Assembly: GCF_001429725.1 (NCBI RefSeq)
Contig: NZ_LMHV01000008.1
Coordinates: 1 to 64,000 of the forward strand
Reading direction: 5' to 3'
Origin: Rhizobium sp. Root708
Lineage (GTDB): Bacteria > Pseudomonadota > Alphaproteobacteria > Rhizobiales > Rhizobiaceae
Length of the DNA stretch: 64,000 nucleotides
Shown here: positions 16,305 through 25,115 of the stretch, in pieces
Layout of the letters: each line of letters begins with the position of its first letter
Numbering within the stretch: the first letter of the stretch is position 1
Notes under the pieces: generated by a model
Told to the model about the DNA's origin: nothing
The model's database searches: none
The model's input: the letters and a program-made list of their open reading frames with translations, nothing else
Made by a program: the position numbers and the translations under genes

Positions 16305-17900
16305 ATGTCCACCGTTGCCACAATTCAAGCGACCGCAAGGCCGACCGCCGTCTCGCCAAAGGCCGGGACCAGAGAATGGATCGCCGTACTCGCCGGCATG
16401 ATCGGCGCCTTCATGGCGATCCTCAACATCCAGATCACCAACGCCTCGCTTCTCGATATCGAGGGCGGAATCGGCACCGGCGTCGACAACGGCGCTTGGA
16501 TTTCGACCTCTTACCTGATCGGCGAAATCATCGTCATTCCGTTGACGGCCTATTTCAGCGCGGTCTTTTCGTTCCGCCGCTACATGCTTGTGAACACCAT
16601 CCTGTTTCCGCTGTTTTCGATGGCCTGTGCCTTTGCACACGACCTGAACTCGATGATCGTGCTGCGTGGGCTGCAGGGCTTCGCCGGCGGTGTGCTAATC
16701 CCCATGGCCTTCACCATGGTCCTGACCAAGCTGCCGAAGGCTCAGCAGCCGACGGGTCTTGCGATCTTTGCTCTGTCCGTCACCTTCGCGCCGGCAATCG
16801 GCCCGACGATTGGTGGCTACCTGACCGAGAATTACGGTTGGCAAACCATCTTCTTCATCAACACGATCCCGAGCGCGATCATGGCGATCGCACTCGCTGC
16901 CACGCTCGAGAAGCAGCCGACGCAACTGAAGCTGCTGCGCGAAGGTGACTGGGCGGGCATCGTGACGATGGCGATCGGCCTGTCGGCGCTGCAGACGGTG
17001 CTGGAGGAGGGCAACAAGGACGACTGGTTCTCGTCTCCCTTCATCCTCAAGCTCAGCATTATCGCCTTTGTATTCCTGGCTGCTTTCATCTGGATCGAGC
17101 TGACGGTCGAGAAGCCGCTCGTCAAGCTGCGACTGCTGAAGCAGCGCAACTTCGGCATCGGCGTGCTGGTCAACGTGCTGGTGGGCGTGGCGCTCTTTGG
17201 CACCGTCTATATCCTGCCGCAATATCTCGGCCAGGTGCAACGCTACAATGCAGAGCAGATAGGCAACGTTCTTGCCTGGACGGGCCTCCCGCAGCTTCTG
17301 TTGATCCCGCTGGTGCCGATCATGATGAAACGGTTTGACGCCCGTTATATCGGCTTCGTCGGCATCAGCATCTTTGCAGTCAGCTGCTTCATGAACGTGA
17401 TGCTCTCCGCAGATAGCGCCGGCGACCAGTTCTGGATCCCGAACATTGTGCGCGCCATCGGTCAGGCCCTTGTGCTGACGCCGATCACTGCCATCACCAC
17501 CGCCAGCATCGCGCCTGCCGACGCCGCAGCCGCCTCAGGTCTCACGAACATGCTGCGAAACCTTGGTGGCGCGGTGGGCACAGCAACGCTCGGCACAGTC
17601 CTGACGAAGCGCGAGCAGTTTCACTCGAACATCATCGGCCAATCGGTATCGGCCGGTCGGGAAGAGGTGAAGGCGCGTCTCGATCAGCTCACGGGATACT
17701 TCCTGTCGCATGGCCTTTCCGACCAAACCAAGGCCGCCGCCCAGGCGGCCGTAGCGCTCGGCAAGATCGTCAAGCGCCAGGCCCTGATCATCGCCTTCAG
17801 CGACACCTTCGCGGTGATCGGTATCGTGCTTGCCTTGGCGGCCATCGCCTTGCTCTTCACCCAGAAGTCGAAGGCAGGCGGAGGAGCCGGTGCTCACTAG
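16305..17900 (+). CDS. EmrB/DHA2-family MFS multidrug exporter
   Basis: A 531-residue, 14-helix major-facilitator exporter. It shows the DHA2 signatures GAFMAILNIQITNASL (helix 1) and a long antiporter motif in helix 5 (LSVTFAPAIGPTIGGYL). It expels drugs or plant antimicrobials using the proton gradient, through EmrA. ATG 16305 follows AGGAGGG by 7 bases; an upstream ATG at 16275 would add ten residues. It lies in one operon with the preceding emrA and is the intact counterpart of the IS-truncated pump at 10898-11224. Confidence 0.9.
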   Translation: MSTVATIQATARPTAVSPKAGTREWIAVLAGMIGAFMAILNIQITNASLLDIEGGIGTGVDNGAWISTSYLIGEIIVIPLTAYFSAVFSFRRYMLVNTILFPLFSMACAFAHDLNSMIVLRGLQGFAGGVLIPMAFTMVLTKLPKAQQPTGLAIFALSVTFAPAIGPTIGGYLTENYGWQTIFFINTIPSAIMAIALAATLEKQPTQLKLLREGDWAGIVTMAIGLSALQTVLEEGNKDDWFSSPFILKLSIIAFVFLAAFIWIELTVEKPLVKLRLLKQRNFGIGVLVNVLVGVALFGTVYILPQYLGQVQRYNAEQIGNVLAWTGLPQLLLIPLVPIMMKRFDARYIGFVGISIFAVSCFMNVMLSADSAGDQFWIPNIVRAIGQALVLTPITAITTASIAPADAAAASGLTNMLRNLGGAVGTATLGTVLTKREQFHSNIIGQSVSAGREEVKARLDQLTGYFLSHGLSDQTKAAAQAAVALGKIVKRQALIIAFSDTFAVIGIVLALAAIALLFTQKSKAGGGAGAH

Positions 17901-18323
17901 GTTCGATGCCCATCCGTCGCCACGAATATTCAGCTCGTCGGCACTATCGGGCTGAAGGTCCCACGTCGACCGGTGGAGTTCCCTGAGATCACCCCATGAC
18001 GCACCGGGAGCCGGTGGATCTTCACGATGCGGCCGGCCGCTGCGACCTGCCTCCTGACACGCGGTCGCGGTCGATCGCGACGACCGAGAGGGCGCGAGAC
18101 GCTCGCGTAAGACGTTTGGGAAGAGGCATACCAAACGACACGACGATGCTTGCTGTGCAATGCCTCCGCAGCGGGTTCCGGCATCCACCTCGCACGCGTT
18201 TACAGTAAGAGTGTGCAATCCTGCGCAAGAACTTGCATGGGAAGCCTGTCTGAGAGAGGTTAGCTTGGGATTTTTGGCGCTGCCGCTCCTTCAACCTCGG
18301 TCGCCGACGCATAGGATTTTTAG
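17901..18323. other. 423-base gap, no recognisable gene
   Basis: The gap lies between emrB and a broken LysR gene. GC-rich open frames occur on both strands but none has a convincing ribosome site or a family motif. I see no strong terminator, RNA gene or repeat. It may be degraded coding DNA, matching the damaged neighbours to the right. Confidence 0.45.
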
Positions 18324-19243
18324 TTGGATCAGCTACTTGCCATACGTGCGTTCGTTCGCATTGCCGAAGCGGGATCGTTTGCGAAAGCGGCCGACACGAT
18401 GAACCTCCCTCGGTCCTCGGTAAGCAAGTTGCTGCAGGACTTGGAGGCGCACCTCGGGACGAAGCTCGTCACACGCACGCGCAGTGACGATGACGCAGGA
18501 AGGCATCGCCTATCATGAACGGGCACTTCGCCTCCTGGCGGACCTCGACGACATGGACGGGGCGACAGTGGGATCGCACAGCACACCAAAGGGACGTCTT
18601 CGTGTCGATATCGGATCGGTTCTTGCAAACCACATCCTTATACCGGCGCTCAACCAGTTCCAGGCAAGGTTTCCTTGGGGTACGCGATCGATCCGCGGAT
18701 TTGATCGGAGAAGGCATAGATTGCGTTATCCGAGGTGGCGACATGGCCGACTCGTCCCTCAAGGCAAAACGGCTTTGCGAACTCGACTACGTGTTATGCG
18801 CCCCACCGGCCTATCTCGAGTCGAGACGGCGGCCATCACACCCCCGCGACATCGACGAACACAGGGTCGTCAGCTATTTTTCCGCATCGAACGGGAAACG
18901 CTTTCCGCTTCGCTTTCAGAATTCGGAAGAGAGCAACGAGCTGCTGGCAACGGCGTGGGTTGCGGTGAACGAAAGCACGGCGCATCTCAGCGCGCTTCTT
19001 GCAGGACTTGGGATCGGGCAGACCTTCGGTTTTCTTGCCCGGCCGCACTTCAAGGACGGGACGCTTATCGAGCTCTTGCCGGAATGGAAGCCCGCGAACC
19101 ATGTGCTGCATCTTGTCTACCCCGCCGACAGATTTCCAAACCCGAAGCTGAGAGCCTTTTCCGACTGGGCCGCTGGCGTCTTCGAGGGTTATGACTCGCG
19201 CCTAGCGAGGGACGTTAGCAGGATCATCCATACCCATGGATAA
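18324..19243 (+). pseudogene. LysR-family regulator with two frame-disrupting deletions
   Basis: The first 50 codons (TTG 18324, DQLLAIRAFVRIAEAGSFAKAA) encode a LysR HTH. The frame shifts near 18480, where TRT should continue into R-x-VTMTQEGIAYHE, now one frame over. A second break near 18680 follows NQFQARFP; the effector domain resumes as RDRSADLIGEGIDCVIRGG in the third frame and runs to the stop at 19243. Sequence on both sides of each break is well conserved, so the gene was intact recently. The second lesion also lacks several expected residues, pointing to a small deletion and not a single-base error. Confidence 0.85.
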
Positions 19244-19419
19244 TCTCTCCATGGCAGGCGACTTTTCACCCCCGCCCTGACGGCGTATTTCCTAGTCAAC
19301 GGACGGCGACGAAACCGCAAAGAGCTTAGCCACCGCCCTTACTGAACAGCTTTGAGAACCCCAACCGTCCGAGCGTGCTCGGACGAACCCTTAAACATGT
19401 CCGATAACAGGAGACCAAC

Positions 19420-20175
19420 ATGACCAACCGCCTTGAAAACAAGATCGCCGTCGTCACCGGTGCAACCAGCGGCATCGGGCTCGCAACCGCCAAGCTTTTC
19501 GCTGCTGAAGGCGCCCGCGTCTATATCACCGGTCGGCGCAAGGATGCCCTCGATAAGGCTGTCGCGGAGATCGGCCACGCCGCCATCGGCGTTCAGGCAG
19601 ACTCCAGCAACAACCAAGACCTCGACAAACTTTTCGCGCAGGTCAAAGCAGAGCAAGGCCGATTGGATGTGCTTTTCGTCAATGCCGGCGGCGGCACAAT
19701 GCTTCCCCTCGGTCAGATCACCGAGGAGCAGGTCGACGACACCTTCGGTCGCAACGTGAAGGCAGTGATCTTCACTGTCCAAAAGGCGTTGCCGCTCCTC
19801 GGCAAGGGGGCTTCGGTCGTACTGACCGGTTCGACGGCCGGTACCGAAGGCACTGCCGCCTTCAGCGTCTACTCCGCTTCCAAGGCGGCCGTTCGCAACG
19901 TTGCCCGTTCATGGGCGCTTGACCTCAAGGACACCGGTGTACGCGTCAACGTAATCTCGCCCGGCGCGACACGCACGCCTGGCTTGGTCGAGCTCGCCGG
20001 TGACGACAAGGCACAGCAGCAGGGTCTCCTCGATTACCTCGCTTCGCGTATCCCGCTCGGTCGCGTTGGCGAGCCGGAGGAAATCGCAAAGGCCGCCCTC
20101 TTCCTCGCGTCCGACGACTCCAGCTTCGTCAATGGTGCGGAACTGTTCGCGGATGGCGGTCAGGCCCAGGTCTAA
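19420..20175 (+). CDS. SDR-family oxidoreductase
   Basis: The 251-residue classical SDR has TGATSGIG at residues about 14-21, NAGG, a catalytic Ser in VLTGSTAG and YSASK. The end matches the usual SDR C-terminal motif ([18 protein letters not shown]). ATG 19420 follows AGGAG by about 7 bases. The broken LysR gene just upstream on the same strand may once have regulated it. It probably reduces a ketone or aldehyde with NADPH. No substrate is evident. Confidence 0.87.
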   Translation: MTNRLENKIAVVTGATSGIGLATAKLFAAEGARVYITGRRKDALDKAVAEIGHAAIGVQADSSNNQDLDKLFAQVKAEQGRLDVLFVNAGGGTMLPLGQITEEQVDDTFGRNVKAVIFTVQKALPLLGKGASVVLTGSTAGTEGTAAFSVYSASKAAVRNVARSWALDLKDTGVRVNVISPGATRTPGLVELAGDDKAQQQGLLDYLASRIPLGRVGEPEEIAKAALFLASDDSSFVNGAELFADGGQAQV

Positions 20176-20262
20176 CCGTAGCGGGCCGGCTTAGTGCCGC
20201 CCCGCCACTACTGAGGATATCCGCCGGCAGTCAATGCGCCGCATCCAGGCGCTCCGACGCCC

Positions 20263-20695
20263 TTGGTCTCGACGCAAAATGCTGATCAGGCATGCCCGCA
20301 GGCAATGGAAGCCTCTCACGGTTCCTGTGTATCGCCGCCTGGCGAAGCGATGGAGCGGATGAACATGCGGCTGGCAGCGGCCTTGCGCACCGATGCGGAC
20401 CTCAAGGTGATCGCCAAGCGTTACAAAGCCTTCGCCGCCGCGGTCAAGACCGGCAATCATTTGGCAATGTCCGAAGCCGACAAAGAATTCCACATGGCGA
20501 TCGTCTATGCGGGAAGGCTATCTGCTGACCGACGAGCACAGCCAGATGCTTGACGCGATCCGCGAAGGGAACGTCGATCTCGCCGATGAACTGGCGCATG
20601 CGCATACGCGCCAGTTCCAGGACAATTTCATCAGTTTCATGCGAGAGAACTACACGGCCGATGTTGCTCTTGGGCCGCTGAAGGCCGCCCAATAG
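20263..20695 (+). pseudogene. Remnant of a GntR/FCD-family regulator
   Basis: Only parts of the ligand-binding FCD domain remain. One frame gives ADLKVIAKRYKAFAAAVKTG and EADKEFHMAIVYAG. At about 20505-20510 the reading jumps to another frame with EGYLLTDEHSQMLDAIREGN and AHTRQFQDNF, up to TAG 20695. The central FCD helices are missing, and no N-terminal winged HTH is found upstream. The protein cannot bind DNA. This is an old, multiply deleted pseudogene. Confidence 0.8.
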
Positions 20696-20730
20696 AGCAC
20701 GACAGCCAACAATGGCGGCGTAGGGGAGTG

Positions 20731-21192
20731 CTAGCTGCGTTTTGGCTTCGTCGCCAGGACGTTCCGGATCGAGAAGCTCGAGTGTATCCGCAGCACGCCC
20801 GGCAGCGTCGAGAGGATTTCCTTGTGAATCCGTTCGAAGTCGCCCGCGTTCGCGACCTCGACACGCAGGAGGTAATCGTAGCCTCCCGTCATCAGAAAAC
20901 ACTCGCGAATCTCGGGGTATCTCTTGGCGGCGGCCTCGAAGCGATCCAAGTCTTCCTCGGTCTGGCGTTCGAGCGTGATGTTGATGATAACCGCGATCGA
21001 CGACTCGACGTTGGAGGTGTCCACCAGCGCCGTGTAGCCGCGGATCACGCCAGACTCTTCCATGATCCGTATCCTGCGCATGCAAGCTGAAGCCGACAGC
21101 CCGACTTCGTCGGCAAGCTTCGCATTCGGGGTGCGAGCGTTAAGGCGGAGAAGCCGGATGATATTACGGTCGATAGCATCCAAAGACGACAT
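20731..21192 (-). CDS. Lrp/AsnC-family regulator
   Basis: The 153-residue protein has an N-terminal HTH (LDAIDRNIIRLLRLNARTPN, then LADEVGLSASACMRRI) and a C-terminal RAM ligand domain (CFLMTGGYDYLLRVEVANAG). ATG 21192 is the family start. It is divergent from the alr-dadA pair, the standard arrangement for a regulator that activates D-/L-alanine catabolism in response to alanine or leucine. The 100-base AT-rich gap (21193-21300) probably holds its binding sites. The gene looks intact although its racemase target is damaged. Confidence 0.9.
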   Translation of the reverse strand: MSSLDAIDRNIIRLLRLNARTPNAKLADEVGLSASACMRRIRIMEESGVIRGYTALVDTSNVESSIAVIINITLERQTEEDLDRFEAAAKRYPEIRECFLMTGGYDYLLRVEVANAGDFERIHKEILSTLPGVLRIHSSFSIRNVLATKPKRS

Positions 21193-21300
21193 CGCTAATT
21201 CCTCTAAAACTTCTTTGATTCCACTTCTTCTTATATATTTTTCGAATAATCGAATACTCTTTGATGAGAAATTCGACGATCGTTTCAATATCATTCCACC

Positions 21301-22427
21301 ATGTTCCCGAGCGTGGAGGACCAACACTTGCAAACCGTGAGATTGGGTGAGCTGCGTGTAGACGAAGTGGGGGGCGTCGAGGGCGCCTCCGGCTATTTCA
21401 CCATCGATCTGGAGGCGCTCGGGCGCAACTATGAGGTTCTTGCAGCTAAGGCCGGGGCCGCAGGTGCCGCAGCCGTCGTCAAGGCCGACGCATACGGCCT
21501 GGGAGCCGAACGTGTAGCGACGACCGTCTATCAGCGCGGCTGCCGACACTTCTTCGTCGCGCAATTCGCCGAGGCGACCAAACTGCGCCCCACCCTGCCC
21601 CAGGATGCGCAAATCTTCGTCCTCAACGGATTGCAGCCGGGTAACGAGGATATCTGCGCCTACGAAAACATCGTCCCGGTCATCAATTCCATTCCGCAAT
21701 GGCGGAACTGGGCAAGAACGGCGCGTAAGCTCGGACGCCGACTGCCGGCTGTCGTGCAGTTCGATACCGGAATGTCGCGTCTCGGACTTTCGCCGGAGGA
21801 ACGGCCCCTGCTTTCCCAGGAGATCACCGGGCAGCGCGACGTCGAAATCCTGTTCCTGATGAGCCATCTCGCTTCCGCCGACGACGGGGAAAGCGCGCAG
21901 AACTGGGAGCAACTCGAAGAACTCCGCGCGATCAGCAAGGGGGCCTCGCCCGCCCCGGTATCGCACTTTACGGCGCCGCTCCGTCGGGGCAGCCAAGCCC
22001 GATGGAAGCGGTGGTGCGCCTCGACGTAGCCGTGATTCAAACGAGAACCGTTCCGGCCGGAACAAAGGTCGGCTACGGCGGCATCCATGTCACATCCAAG
22101 GAAACCCGGCTCGCTACTATTGCCGCGGGCTATGCGGATGGCCTGCCCCGGTCTCTCAGCGATCGAGGCGCGGTCTATTTCGAGGGCACCCGCCTGCCGA
22201 TCGTCGGTCGCGTCTCCATGGACAGCATCACGATCGACATCAGCGCGCTCCCCGAAGGCGCGATCGGCCTGGGCTCTCTCGTCGAGGTCCTTGGTCCCAA
22301 CCGAACGCTTGACGACGTCGCCCGGGAAGCGGGGACGATCTCATATGAAATCTTGACCGCACTCGGTCATCGCTATCATCGTCAATATCGTAGTATTGCT
22401 AGTGGCCGAAAGCGCCACGTCCAATGA
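21301..22427 (+). pseudogene. Alanine racemase (DadX/Alr) with an internal frame-shifting deletion
   Basis: The first 214 codons give the PLP barrel of alanine racemase with the Schiff-base lysine (AAVVKADAYGLG, residue about 61) and QFDTGMSRLG. At 21940-21945 the frame jumps straight from LRAISKG to LARPGIALYG and continues to TGA 22427 with the catalytic Tyr region KVGYGGIHV. About 22-25 residues normally here, including the SLANSxG phosphate-binding segment, are absent, so the loss is a deletion and not a base-call error. The product cannot be active. DadA follows after 7 bases; together they would have made the L-alanine to D-alanine to pyruvate route. Confidence 0.85.
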
Positions 22428-22434
22428 GGGCATC

Positions 22435-23736
22435 ATGAAAGTCGCAGTTCTAGGCGCAGGCATCATCGGCGTTACCTCCGCGTACCAATTGGCGAAGGCC
22501 GGGCATGACGTTGTGGTCATCGATCGCCAGCCCGGCCCTGCGCTGGAAACGAGCTTTGCCAATGCGGGCGAAGTTTCCTTTGGCTACTGCTCTCCATGGG
22601 CTGCTCCCGGCATCCCTCAGAAGGCGCTGAAGTGGATCTTCATGGAGCACGCGCCGCTGATCCTTCGCCCGAAGTTCGATGCGGCCATGCTCTCATGGAT
22701 GACGCGGATGCTGGCAAACTGCACATCCGAACGCTACGCGCTCAACAAGAGCCGGATGCTGCGTCTGGCCGACTACAGCCGGCATGCGCTGGCAGACCTG
22801 CGGAGCGAGACGGGGATTGCATATGACGAGCGCATGCAGGGCACGCTGCAGCTCTTCCGCACGCAGGCTCAGCTCGATGCATCGGCAAAGGATGTGAAGG
22901 CGCTTGCGGCGGATGGCATTCCGCACGAGGTGCTCGATCGCGACGGCTGCATTCGCTACGAACCGGCCTTGGCGCACGTTCGCGACAAGATCGTCGGCGG
23001 CTTGCTGACGCCCAAGGACGAAACAGGAGACTGCTTCAAGTTCACGAACGCCCTTGCCAAGAAGGCCGAGGAACTCGGCGTCCGCTTTTCCTACGGCACT
23101 GACATTCGCGGTCTGGACGTGGAGGCTGGACGGATTCGCGGCGTTCTGACGGACGCCGGAAATGTCGCTGTCGACGCCGTGGTCGTCGCCATGGGCAGCT
23201 ATTCGCCGCTCTTGGTCAAGCCATTCGGCATCAAGCTGCCCGTCTATCCGGTCAAGGGGTACTCGCTGACCATTCCGATCACCGATGCGTCTCGTGCGCC
23301 GGAATCGACAGTCATGGACGAGACTTATAAGATCGCCATTACCCGTCTTGGCGATCGTATTCGGGTCGGCGGGATGGCGGAAATCTCCGGCTATACCAAC
23401 GACCTCGGCCAGGCTCGCAGGCGCACGCTCGAACACTCCGTAACCGACCTTTTCCCCGGTGGCGACGTTTCGAAGGCGACCTTCTGGTCCGGGCTCCGGC
23501 CCATGACTCCGGATGGCACCCCGGTGATCGGCCCGACGAAGATCGCGGGCCTCTATCTCAACACTGGCCATGGCACACTTGGTTGGACGATGAGCAGTGG
23601 GTCGGCCCGCGTGATCGCCGACCTCGTCAGTGGCCGCCGGACGGAGATCGAGGCCACCGGGCTCGCAATAAGCCGCTATGGCTTTGCCAGGACGGCCAAG
23701 AACACGGAAGCGATGATGCCGTCGAAAACAGCCTAG
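22435..23736 (+). CDS. dadA: D-amino acid dehydrogenase DadA
   Basis: The 433-residue FAD-dependent DAO-family enzyme has the dinucleotide fold [19 protein letters not shown] at its start and the C-terminal flavin motif [16 protein letters not shown]. It oxidises D-alanine and other D-amino acids to 2-oxoacids and ammonia, passing electrons to the respiratory chain at the inner membrane. ATG 22435 follows GAGGG, 7 bases after the alr stop. Because the upstream racemase is broken, this strain may use dadA for exogenous D-amino acids or rely on another racemase. Its regulator is probably the divergent Lrp. Confidence 0.9.
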   Translation: MKVAVLGAGIIGVTSAYQLAKAGHDVVVIDRQPGPALETSFANAGEVSFGYCSPWAAPGIPQKALKWIFMEHAPLILRPKFDAAMLSWMTRMLANCTSERYALNKSRMLRLADYSRHALADLRSETGIAYDERMQGTLQLFRTQAQLDASAKDVKALAADGIPHEVLDRDGCIRYEPALAHVRDKIVGGLLTPKDETGDCFKFTNALAKKAEELGVRFSYGTDIRGLDVEAGRIRGVLTDAGNVAVDAVVVAMGSYSPLLVKPFGIKLPVYPVKGYSLTIPITDASRAPESTVMDETYKIAITRLGDRIRVGGMAEISGYTNDLGQARRRTLEHSVTDLFPGGDVSKATFWSGLRPMTPDGTPVIGPTKIAGLYLNTGHGTLGWTMSSGSARVIADLVSGRRTEIEATGLAISRYGFARTAKNTEAMMPSKTA

Positions 23737-23772
23737 AGCGCGGTATCAAAGCGAGTCGCGCGGCGCGCCGTT

Positions 23773-23950
23773 TTAGACGGCTACCAGCGCCGACCCGTCC
23801 GCAGTTCTTCCCAGTCCCTCTTCCTTTGAGATTACCGGAGCGTAGCCCAGTTCTCGAGTTGCCTTGCCGATATCGAGTGAAATCTCGACTGCGGATGTCG
23901 CATATGACTGCAGCGTCAGCGGCGGCGTGATCCGACCTCCGGAGACAAAT
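23773..23950 (-). pseudogene. C-terminal scrap of an NAD-dependent sugar epimerase
   Basis: The bottom strand reads AVEISLDIGKATRELGYAP followed by VISKEEGL, the C-terminal signature of extended SDR epimerases/dehydratases. Upstream on that strand no Rossmann fold or YxxxK is found, and the open frame leads into unrelated residues. So only the last 50 or so codons remain. It is another relic in this decaying stretch. Confidence 0.6.
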
Positions 23951-24193
23951 GCCGCAGGAACACAGCAATCAATGCCTGGCGTTCCCCGCGGCCACGTCGA
24001 CCTGGCACAGATGATGTCGCTGAGCATGAATTGCAGATTTTGAACGCTGCGGTGGACGAAATATTGGACGCCTTCAGAATTGCGGCCAGATAGCTTCAAG
24101 AGTTTCGATCGGCAGCCGACCGTGTCAGGATGCGCTGAGACTTGCGATTAGGCGCCGCGACTGCGTCGAAGGCCGCTATCCTAGGAGGAATGC

Positions 24194-24634
24194 ATGGGAG
24201 ACAGAGGCAAGGAGTTCGCAAGCATCGCCTACACCGTGCTTGTCGTCGACAGGCGTCCGGGCGTGAAGGCAGTCGCGCGACTTCTCGGGATGAACTACTC
24301 TACGCTGCATTCGCGGCTGATCGGCAGGACAAGCTTCTCGGCCGACGAAATTCGCGACCTCGTCAGGGCTGTTCCCGATCCACGCCTCGTTTCCTATCTT
24401 CTTGACGGCACTCGCTTCATCGCAGCGGAGCGTCCCGAACCTCAGGAAGCGGCCACGTCTATACAAAGAGGCGCGACGCGGGTGGTCGTGGGCGCTGCCG
24501 ACGTACTCGAGATCGTCGACGCCTCGATCGCGGGTGGAGGGTTTGACCATCGCAACGAAGCCGTCGTCCTCAAGGAGATCGAGGAGACCCAGCGCGCGCT
24601 GGCCTCGCTTCGATTGCAGATCGAAGGGGAATGA
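24194..24634 (+). CDS. Phage CII-like (CP76-type) regulatory protein
   Basis: The 146-residue protein resembles the phage regulatory protein CII family: an N-terminal helix, then KAVARLLGMNYSTLHSRLIG (a lambda-repressor-like HTH) and SADEIRDLVRAVPDPRLVSYLL, a pattern shared with CP76-type proteins. The C-terminal 60 residues include a helix rich in charged residues (EAVVLKEIEETQRALASLRL) suited to oligomerisation. AGGAGG lies 5 bases before ATG 24194. No other phage genes are nearby, so it is a domesticated or stranded regulator. The family call is by pattern and moderately certain. Confidence 0.6.
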   Translation: MGDRGKEFASIAYTVLVVDRRPGVKAVARLLGMNYSTLHSRLIGRTSFSADEIRDLVRAVPDPRLVSYLLDGTRFIAAERPEPQEAATSIQRGATRVVVGAADVLEIVDASIAGGGFDHRNEAVVLKEIEETQRALASLRLQIEGE

Positions 24635-24874
24635 TCACTCGAGCGTTCTAAGCCTCTGCCAGCGTTCGCGCAAATCTTCAAGATGCCGATCTCCCTCATC
24701 GAGCAGGAACTCGATTTCTGCCTCGGTGGCCCGGGCACGATTGGTGGCCAGTGCGCGCCGGGCGCCGATGGAGCTCTCAATCTTGGTCTCGAGCAACAGC
24801 AGCCGGGATTTGCAGATCGTAAGCATGCGGACGACGCGCATGTATTCGCTGAGTGGATCGGGTTCTTTTGACAT
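24635..24874 (-). CDS. Small helical protein of unknown function
   Basis: A 79-residue protein with a predicted long helix or coiled coil (LLLLETKIESSIGARRALAT, then EIEFLLDEGDRHLEDLRERW). It starts at ATG 24874 (MSKEPDPLSEYMRVV); an in-frame extension to 25012 is unlikely. It is convergent with the CII-like gene and abuts its stop. I do not recognise the family. The charged helical make-up suggests a protein-protein interaction role. Confidence 0.5.
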   Translation of the reverse strand: MSKEPDPLSEYMRVVRMLTICKSRLLLLETKIESSIGARRALATNRARATEAEIEFLLDEGDRHLEDLRERWQRLRTLE

Positions 24875-25115
24875 GGCATTCGGTATCTTTCGACTGCCGT
24901 TTAATGAGACGGGCTTCGACGCTCCATCAAAACGATGCCGCCCATTTTGATAGACCTGGAGTTGCACAGCTCGAACTGCAGAGTCTCGGGCCGGATAACC
25001 TTGTTCAGCCACCAGGGAGTCTTGCGTTAACCACGTATAACGATGCCGTTTTTCATTAAGCGACGATCAATAGTCGTGGACATAGGTTGCGGCTCCCTCC
25101 AGCCAGTAGAAATCC

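Noticed and set aside
24194..24634. Edge of a prophage
   Set aside because: The CII-like gene is isolated; no integrase, capsid, portal or lysis genes and no tRNA attachment site were seen.
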